From contig JAUMIR010000004.1 in NCBI GenBank assembly GCA_030847615.1, positions 221,887,001 to 221,951,000 on the forward strand: DNA of 64,000 nt. The letters are read 5' to 3'. The position numbers were made by a program, and so were the translations under genes. The stretch is from Gambelia wislizenii (lineage: Eukaryota > Chordata > Lepidosauria > Squamata > Crotaphytidae). This document shows, piece by piece, positions 57,293-64,000 of the stretch. Numbering within the stretch: the stretch's first letter is position 1; every line of letters starts with the position of its first letter. The notes below the pieces were generated by a model. That model had not been told where the DNA came from. It saw only the letters and a program-made list of their open reading frames with translations, and did no database searches.

Positions 57293-59376
57293 GTAAGTCC
57301 ATATTAAAATAAAAATGGAACAGTTTTCTCATATTTTCTATACTGAAAGCTAATGTTCTAGCCACTGCATGCCACAGTTTGATTTGGCTCTCTTTTTTGC
57401 CATCTTCTTGTTGTGCCTCCATTTCAGGAGGGCTACAAGTGAATGTGAAAATAACTTCCAACTATTGAGAACACCATAAAACATCTTTCCTTCTCCCCTG
57501 CTCAGCAGTTGATTGTTTCATCTCTTAGCTGATGAATTATGGTTTTAGAAATGCACTGCACTGCCAGATTTTGAGTCAGCAGTCATATGCTGGCACTGCA
57601 AAATGGCAATTCTTGTCTGCTTTCTTTTTCTTTTTTCTTTTTTGGAGCCTGACATTTTCAGTAAGGCCTGGAAGGTTTTGGTTAATAGGGTTTGCCGTCG
57701 TAAGGGGAGCTACAATATAAAACTCTGAATTTATGGAATGAGAACCTAATAGTGAACCCATGTCACCTTAAATGTTACCCAAGCAATTTTCGGGAAACTA
57801 ATTATTCACAATAGATAACTAAACTGTAAATCTTCGTTATGAGTGGGAAAACTGAAGACAGACATTTCCTTGGAAAGCTTTTGCAAAGTCTCTTATGCTA
57901 ATATCTAATTCAAAAGAAAAATGATAGATATGCCAGAGGGTGTGGAAGACAAGGGTTCATAGGATGAAAGCAGATTAATTCCTGAACTCATGGCAGACAA
58001 TGAGTCTTGGCAAGATGCATTTCATTATCAAATGCTTGATGTCCTTGATAACTGTATATGGAGGACACATTAATAAATTAGAAGTGGGGTTACCCATAGT
58101 CTAAAGCATCATTTCAGAATAGGCAAGTCAGACCATCACTTTGGTTTTCCCAGTTTGACATAGGACTTCCTATGAATTACCTGGCTGGGTTTGCAATTAG
58201 TTAGTGCAAATAACAACTAGAGAGGTAATTTTTGAACAGGAAAATGGTGTGCAGGAAAGGAGCCACTACAGTATGGACCCAGTTCAAATCAGTGGTTGCT
58301 GTGGCTGCTTCTTCTGAAAGATAAAGACATCAACAGCTTCAATCATGGACTGTTCACATCATGTCAAGTTTACCCTGAGCTTGAATAGTTTGAATAGATA
58401 CTGCATGGCTGTGCCTGTGCAATTAAAATCATTAGTGTATCTTATTGATGTATTATGCCTTCTGTATTCAAAATGTATACAGTAGAATTCTTTACAAAAT
58501 ATTCAAGGCTATTAGGACCTTGGGGACATCCTGTATGAATGTTTTTCAACAATTTTGCTTTGCCTACAGCATTTGAGAGTTGGTTCTGAACCATAAGTCA
58601 TCCTGCATCCTGGGAGCCAGCAGCAGAATCCCCTCATTAGCCAGATTCTAGCAGGAGCAGGAAGCCTTTATAGACCTACCTGTTGAAGGTAACCTGTGCC
58701 AGTGAAATCACCCCAGTTCCTGAGAACTCTTTACTGTTTATGGAGATGCTCTATGCTATCCTCCTGGTGGCTCATCGCACAATACCGATAAATAAATAAA
58801 AATAAAAAATATAAATAAATAAATGCACAGAGCTAAGGATCTTTTGTTAGCAGCTTTGGTAGCTTCTGATACACCAGTAACAAATAGCTTGTTCCAGAAG
58901 TTTTAGTTTTTTTGAATGCACGACTCAAGAAGGGAAGAAATCAGGAAGATCTATGCTACTACCCTTCCCCCGGGGTCCCTCTTCCCACACATCCAGGATT
59001 CAAGGTGGCTTACAAAGCCTACAACAGATACACCTAAATCTATATACCTCCATGGGAAGTTTGAAACAGAGCCTGCCCATCTAAATCTGTAGGTGAGTAG
59101 GCTTTACTCTGAGCCTCAAAAGAATGCACAGAGGTTGAAACAGAGCTTAGAAAAGTTTCTTCTTTATATAATTCTCAGAAGACACCTGGGCATGTTGGCT
59201 GGAGTTTTTTGAGAGTTGTTTGCCAAAGATCCAGTTTGGGCAATTTCTGAGTTAGGCACAGGAAGATTAGGTACCCCATCCCATACTTTGAAATAACATT
59301 TGAAAAATATCTGGAAACATTGGGATTGGGGCCAAGCAGATGGGACAGCAAGCTGTGGTCTCTCATCTGAAGCTGT
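57293..59376. other. Mostly unique stretch
   Basis: No gene seen. (AAAT)n-rich patch at 58787-58825. Around 58955-59025 a short minus-strand repeat end ('caaggtggcttacaaagc') is possible. The region 57720-58560 shows no repeat. Confidence 0.45.
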
Positions 59377-59378
59377 AG

Positions 59379-59409
<31 letters not shown>

Positions 59410-61375
59410 TTCTTAGCTGCCTCTCCCCAAGGTTCGAGGCAGGTTATACATAGATTAAAACATGCATAAAACCATTTAACACTTAAGCTAAAACACACAA
59501 ACATAAGATTAAAACAACCATTATACATTAAAATCATCCACACATAAACTTAAAATGTACCAATTTAAAATTCATAGTTTAAAGTCTACTGGTTAGGCCT
59601 GCCCAAAAAGATAGGTCTTTAATACTGTTTTATATTCAGACAGTATGTTCAGCTGTAAATTTTCCTTGTTTTTTTTCCAGGCTGTGAGGCCGTGTTCTGG
59701 AATAGTTTCTTTCTGACGTTTCGCCTGCATCTGTGGCTGGCATTTTCAGAGAATGGTTGGGTAGGTGTGTGTGTGTGGAGATCAACCCATCAACCAACCA
59801 TTAGCCAAACAGACACTATTGAGCCTTGCATTTCTATACCCTGAAACTAACCATTCAAATTACACAAATTTACATATTCTCCCCAATGGGGGTTTACAGC
59901 ATAAACTCCACACACACACCTACCCAACCATTCTCTGAAGATGCCAGCCACAGATGCAGGCAAAACATCAGAAAGAAACTATTCTAGAACACAGCCTCAT
60001 AGCCCAGAAAAAACCCAAGGAAAATCTATGGATGCTGGCTATGAAAACCTTCAACTTCACAATATGTTCAGCTGTCGAATCTCTGCCAGCATGTCATTCC
60101 ACAGTGTAGGAACGGCCAACAAAAAAGTCCTCTGGGTGACAACTGCCAGTCTAGTCCTGGCCAATTGAAGTAAATGTCCCCCAGAGGACCTGAGTGTACA
60201 GGCAGATTATATGGGAGAAGGTAATCCTGCAGGTAACCTGGACCCAAACCATGTAGGGCTTTAAAGGTAATAACCAACACTTTGTACTTTGCCTGGAAAC
60301 TATTTGGCAGCCAGTGGAGTGACTTTAATATTGGTATGATATGCTCACTCCCGGATGTACCTGCAACCAATCTGGCTGCCATATTTTGAACTAACTGGAG
60401 TTTCTGAACTTGGTACAGAGGTAGCCCAAAGTACATCACACTGCAGAAGTCTAACCTTGAGATTACCAGTGTGTGCACTACCATCTTTAATTCTTCCAAT
60501 TCCAGGAAGGGGCGCAGCCAGCATATCAAGTCAAAGTTGATAATAAGCACTCCTGATTGTTTGAGCTGACATTTGGAGAGACGGATCCAGGAGAACTCCC
60601 AAGCTGAGAACATAGTCTTTCAGGGGGAGAACTGGTTGACACACATCCATCCCCAGATTAGGATGCTTAATAGCAAGCATCTCTGTCTTGTCCGGAATCC
60701 GTTTCAATTAGTTTTTCTTCATCCAGCCCATTAGCTCTCCTCCAAGCATTCATTCAGAGGAGATACACTATCCTTAGCTGAGGCTGTTTTTGAAGGCATG
60801 GAGAAATATATTTGGGTGTCACCAGCATACTGGTAACATCCCATCCCTTGCTTCTGGATGATCTCTCCCAGCAGCTTTGTGTTGATGTTAAAAAGCATTG
60901 GGAATTGAATGGCACCTTGTAGTGTGCCATATAACAGCTCCTTTTTCAGGAGCAGCTATTCCCATGCACCACTATCTGAAACCTGCTGGAGAGATAAAAC
61001 TCGAACCACGACAACCTCTGATTCCCATCGACCCAATGTTCTAATAGGATATCATGGTTGATGATACTGAATACTGTTGAGAAGTCTAAAAGCACAAACA
61101 GGGACACACACCCCTTGTCAGTGTTAAGATGTAGACCATCCACTAAGGTGACTATAGCAGTCTCAACTCTGTATCCTGTTCTGAAGCCAGTTTGAAAGAA
61201 AGAACAACGTATCCTACTAATAAATGATTCAGCATTTTTATTTAAAAGGAAGGAGTTATTATCCTCCTCCCCCTGCCTTCCCAAATAAAGCATCTTGTTC
61301 AAAGTTAATCTGTTCCAAGGAATGGAATTGAAATTAGTTACTGGCATGCAATAATTCATTTTGTATTTTACCAGA
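59377..61375 (-). mobile_element. L2-type LINE, reverse transcriptase to 3' end, interrupted
   Basis: Minus strand, about 1.6 kb of LINE after removing the insertion at 59657-60062. The (ATC)n-type tail is at 59377-59405. Coding order from high to low coordinates: 60946-61359 (FQTGFRTGYRVETAIVTLVD, then LLDFSTVFSIINHDILL, the motif A region with its second Asp lost), about 60740-60945 (MLFNINTKLLGEII, then YAGDTQIYFS, where family members have YADD), then 60076-60613 (LVISRLDFCSVMYFGLP, ARLVAGTSGSEHI, LKSLHWLPNSF, FKALHGLGPGYL). Stops and frameshifts separate the parts. The 5' half is missing. Confidence 0.92.
59657..60062. mobile_element. Penelope-like terminal-repeat element nested in L2, 13-bp target duplication
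   Basis: 406 bp between exact TATGTTCAGCTGT copies (59644-59656 and 60063-60075). The left 'caggctgtgaggccgtgttc' and 'tgtggctggcattttcagag' face the right 'ctctgaagatgccagccaca' and 'gaacacagcctcatagccca'. It shares these edges and the block 'ttagccaaacagacacta' with the element at 31265 but lacks its coding remnant. Confidence 0.87.
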
Positions 61376-62101
61376 AATAATTAAACTGCCTGGGACTGTT
61401 GCCATTTAACAGCCTATTAGTTGACTAATGTGCATTGAATGCATGTGGACTATAGGTAAAAAACATTCCAGGGATTAAAAAAGAAAGATAACTTTCAGCA
61501 TATCCTAACCATCCATTGAAACTGGTAGATTCACCTTACACTGAAGCATAATTTATGAAGGCATTAAAGTCTTGTGTCTTAGCAAAGACATATGCAGTTC
61601 CATCAAAGATAGCCTTAAAGAAGTGATGGAGCAGCTACATTTTTGTACACTTACGATAGTAGTTAAATAGCTAATTAACCATAGGCACTTTTTTTTTTGC
61701 TGTCAGATAAGCTGACTATCTAATTGCCTCTTTAAAATGTTCTCTATGGACCCCATTGCTGCTTGTCTGTTTTCAATGGTCATGTGGATAATTTTAAAGA
61801 GCTGAGCACCATTGTGATGTATTTCCTGTTTCAGGGGTGCTTCACCTATCATGGCGGTACATGCTACTTGTGTGAAAATAATGCTGACCTCTCCACATAG
61901 GGCTATTACAGATTGGTCCAAAGGAATGTGAGTTCTCACAATATAGCTCTGTGAGTTTTGTTGGGTTTTACTAGTTGTTGCCTCTTTTGAGTGCACTTGT
62001 TCCATGGGAGGGGTGTGTATGCTGCTGTTTGTAGGCATTTACTTAATCTGCAGTAGGACAATTCCAAAGTTTTTTTTAAAACTGGTGGCGTAATTTGCCA
62101 A
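61376..62101. other. No recognisable gene
   Basis: T12 run at 61689-61700. The 111-codon minus frame at 61703-62038 has no domain I recognise. Confidence 0.45.
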
Positions 62102-62190
62102 TGTGTAGTGTAGTGTTAGATTAAGACTTTGGGAGACTAGGGTTCAAATTCCTACTCAACCATGGAAAAATCCCAAGAACTACACCAGAA
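62102..62190 (+). mobile_element. SINE head, tail missing
   Basis: 'tagtgtagtgttagattaag' (A-box side) and 'gggttcaaattcctactcaa' (B box GGTTCAAATTCC) followed by 'ccatggaaaaatccc', as at the start of the BovB-tailed SINE at 1990. It stops just before the inverted-repeat element at 62199. Confidence 0.65.
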
Positions 62191-62198
62191 GATACCAT

Positions 62199-63445
62199 GG
62201 TGCCAGTTACACAGCAATTTTTGTCACGGGGCTTACCATGACTTCCTGATCCTGTATTCGTCCCACACTGTTTAGATGATTTTTGTCACTCTTTAGGAAA
62301 TCCTGGAAGATCCTGTGATTGATATTTACACGACAAAAGTTCCGTTTCTTTTTATTGGTCTCGTACTCTTATATCCTGTGCTTTTCCTGTTTACACATGT
62401 TTAGCCTACCAGGATATATATATTTTTTTTGGCTGTCAATCAAGGATGCAATTACGCATGTTTTCATGACCTCGGTGATGTACTTCCTTTAGAGTTCCGC
62501 ACCACGAGCGATGCTATTGGCTGGCTGGGGGTGGGGAGAGGGGGCAGAGGCTTGTGTTTGTCCTGTCTCTTAAAAATGTTAACCCTTTAAGCAGAGGCAG
62601 AAGGCATTTTGAAAGACCCAGAATGTGATCTTTCGCTCAGACGCAGGAACGATTAAACCCTGTGCTTTCCTTTTGAAATCAAGCCGAGTGGGGGGGAGGA
62701 GGAGAGGCTTGGGATTCCCCTTGTCTCTTTAAAATGTTAACCCTTAAAGCAGAGGCAGCTGAAGAGTGAAGATTTCAAGCCAGTGACACACAAGCATTTT
62801 GAAAGACACAGATGCTGGCATTTTTTTACTGTGCCTTGTGGGGGGGGGAATAAAAGTGTGTTCATTCGCTCAGACGCTGGAATATTTTACTGTGCCTGGG
62901 GGTGGTGGTGATGAATGTATGATTATCTGTTCAGACCCAGGGAGGGGATCCAGGCAGGGGATGAATGGGCGACCCTCTGCCCACCACGATCTCTTTGTAA
63001 CATGCAGTTGAGGAAGAGGTTATAGCTGAATGGTTTGCAGTGTAGAAATCCATTTAAAAAGGTGATTGAGTACACGCACACACACACCAACCTACGTGCA
63101 GCTGGAAGGGATACCTTTATTTTCAGCTGGTGAGGCTGGATCTGTTGAATGGGTGACTGACCCCTCCTTTTCTGGTCGCTGATCTCTAAGCCCACCCCCA
63201 GTCACCATTTCCGGTCATCCCCTAGTACCGAGATAGCTTGTCCCGGGCTGTTTACATTTCCGATTTTCCGAATCCTCCAGTCTTTTTTAAAAACCGGCAC
63301 AAACCATGGGACTGGAAGTCCTGCAGGTTGAGGGATAAAAGGTGGCCCCCCTTCCGAAAATCACGTACCCGACCCGATGTATGTGTAAACAGCCAGGGTT
63401 CGACACGAATTCTTCCCACTACATTTTCATCGTGTAAATGGCACC
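62199..63445. mobile_element. Large inverted-repeat element, GGTGCCATTTACACG type
   Basis: 1,247 bp with CAT on both sides (62196-62198, 63446-63448). Left end 'ggtgccagttacacagcaat'; right end reversed GGTGCCATTTACACGATGAA. The ends resemble those of 43430. The interior contains a degenerate tandem repeat (62560-62790) and is locally GC-rich. The short frames here are part of the element; no transposase is seen. Confidence 0.72.
62560..62905. repeat. Degenerate tandem repeat, period about 157 bp
   Basis: 'gtctcttaaaaatgttaacc' with 'ctttaagcagaggcagaagg' (62565) recurs as 'gtctctttaaaatgttaacc' with 'cttaaagcagaggcagctga' (62722). 'ttcgctcagacgcaggaa' (62632), 'ttcgctcagacgctggaa' (62865) and 'cattttgaaagac' also recur. 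Confidence 0.8.
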
Positions 63446-63448
63446 CAT

Positions 63449-63764
63449 GACTTTCCACCACATTCTCTCCATCTGAAAGCAGGAGATGGTGAAGAGTTTA
63501 TCTTGCTTTATTTATTGATGTCCTTTGATATGTCCAGCAAATTGAGAAGAAGGTGCGTGTAAACACTTCACAAATTAATAAAGTGATAATCCTGATTCCT
63601 CGTATATGGTAGATTTATAGAGTGGATTTTAAGGAATGTCAGAATAAATTAATATCTATATTATAACTGCTTTCAAAGGCTGGATTGGTGGAGAATGTAG
63701 AAGGGAGGAGAGATTACTGGGGTCAAGAAATGATGGGATTTTTCTATCCACGCTGTATTAAAAT
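63449..63764. other. No recognisable feature
   Basis: No repeat or gene that I can support. Confidence 0.4.
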
Positions 63765-64000
63765 GAATCACCACGTTGCAAGTTCGATTCCAGCGGGCTC
63801 CAAGGTTCACTCAGCCTTCCATCCTTTCGTAGGTCGGTAAATTGAGTACCCAGCTTGTGGGGGCAATTAGCTAACACACATTGGAAACAGCTTAATGCAG
63901 TGTAGATGTGTAAATAGCTATTGCTTAAAACAATTTGTAAGCCGCTCTGATAGACTTGTGGCTGAAGAGTGGGAAATAAATAAAAAAAAAATAATAAAAA
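63765..64000 (+). mobile_element. tRNA-derived SINE, 5' end missing, reaches window end
   Basis: B-box region 'gcaagttcgattccagcg', then 'ctcagccttccatcctttcg', 'gtaaattgagtacccagctt', 'gggggcaattagctaacaca' and the tail 'aagccgctctgatagacttg' followed by an A-rich run to the window edge. Same subfamily as 10923-11206. Confidence 0.87.

Noticed and set aside
62480..63200. Locally GC-rich stretch that could be taken for a CpG island or promoter
   Set aside because: It lies entirely inside an inverted-repeat element with CAT duplications and is made of tandem repeats; no exon follows.

Overview
This window looks like non-coding nuclear DNA from a squamate reptile, probably a lizard. The evidence is the repeat content: CR1 and L2-type LINEs, an RTE/BovB LINE, tRNA-derived SINEs with a BovB-like end, Penelope-like elements, and very many short inverted-repeat DNA transposons. 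Every open reading frame is short and not in a gene context, or is a decayed piece of a transposable element. I see no host protein-coding exon, no rRNA or functional tRNA gene, and nothing prokaryotic (no operons, no CRISPR array). The window is most simply read as intergenic or intronic sequence.

Layout. 1-9.5 kb: the end of a 600-bp DNA transposon, a hairpin MITE sitting in the tail of a CR1 copy, a BovB-tailed SINE, three copies of an unclassified retroelement end, an L2 3' end, a second full DNA transposon and a three-armed foldback element. 9.5-24 kb: hairpin MITEs, tRNA SINEs, a foldback element, a Tigger-like and a mariner-like MITE, and a large unique-looking stretch (about 16-20 kb). 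24-33.6 kb: a DNA transposon, a CR1 with reverse-transcriptase remnants, a 222-bp MITE, a Tigger-like MITE, a Penelope-like element with a clean 12-bp target duplication, a foldback transposon carrying an L2 end, and a palindromic MITE. 33.6-42 kb: mostly unique, with a BovB fragment at 38 kb and a hAT MITE with a perfect 8-bp duplication at 41.3 kb. 42-48 kb: a decayed LINE split by a MITE, two large inverted-repeat elements with internal tandem repeats, and a LINE whose product ends in a zinc-finger-like motif. 48-57.3 kb: further members of the dominant DNA transposon family, including one split by a LINE fragment and two joined head to tail. 57.3-64 kb: an L2 LINE interrupted by a Penelope-like insertion, a 1.25-kb inverted-repeat element, and a SINE running off the end.

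How the parts fit together. The strongest theme is a group of non-autonomous DNA transposons that begin with GG, end with CC and are usually flanked by 3-bp target duplications (ATA, TTA, TAA, TAT, TGT, TCT, ATG, CAT were read directly). They fall into at least four terminal-repeat types, from 155 bp to about 1.25 kb, and account for much of the window. Many are nested with LINE, SINE or Penelope-like insertions, so relative insertion order can be read. No transposase gene is present, so they depend on an enzyme encoded elsewhere. Assignment to the PIF/Harbinger-like group is an inference. A few stretches that look unique could be conserved regulatory DNA, but that needs alignment to other genomes.
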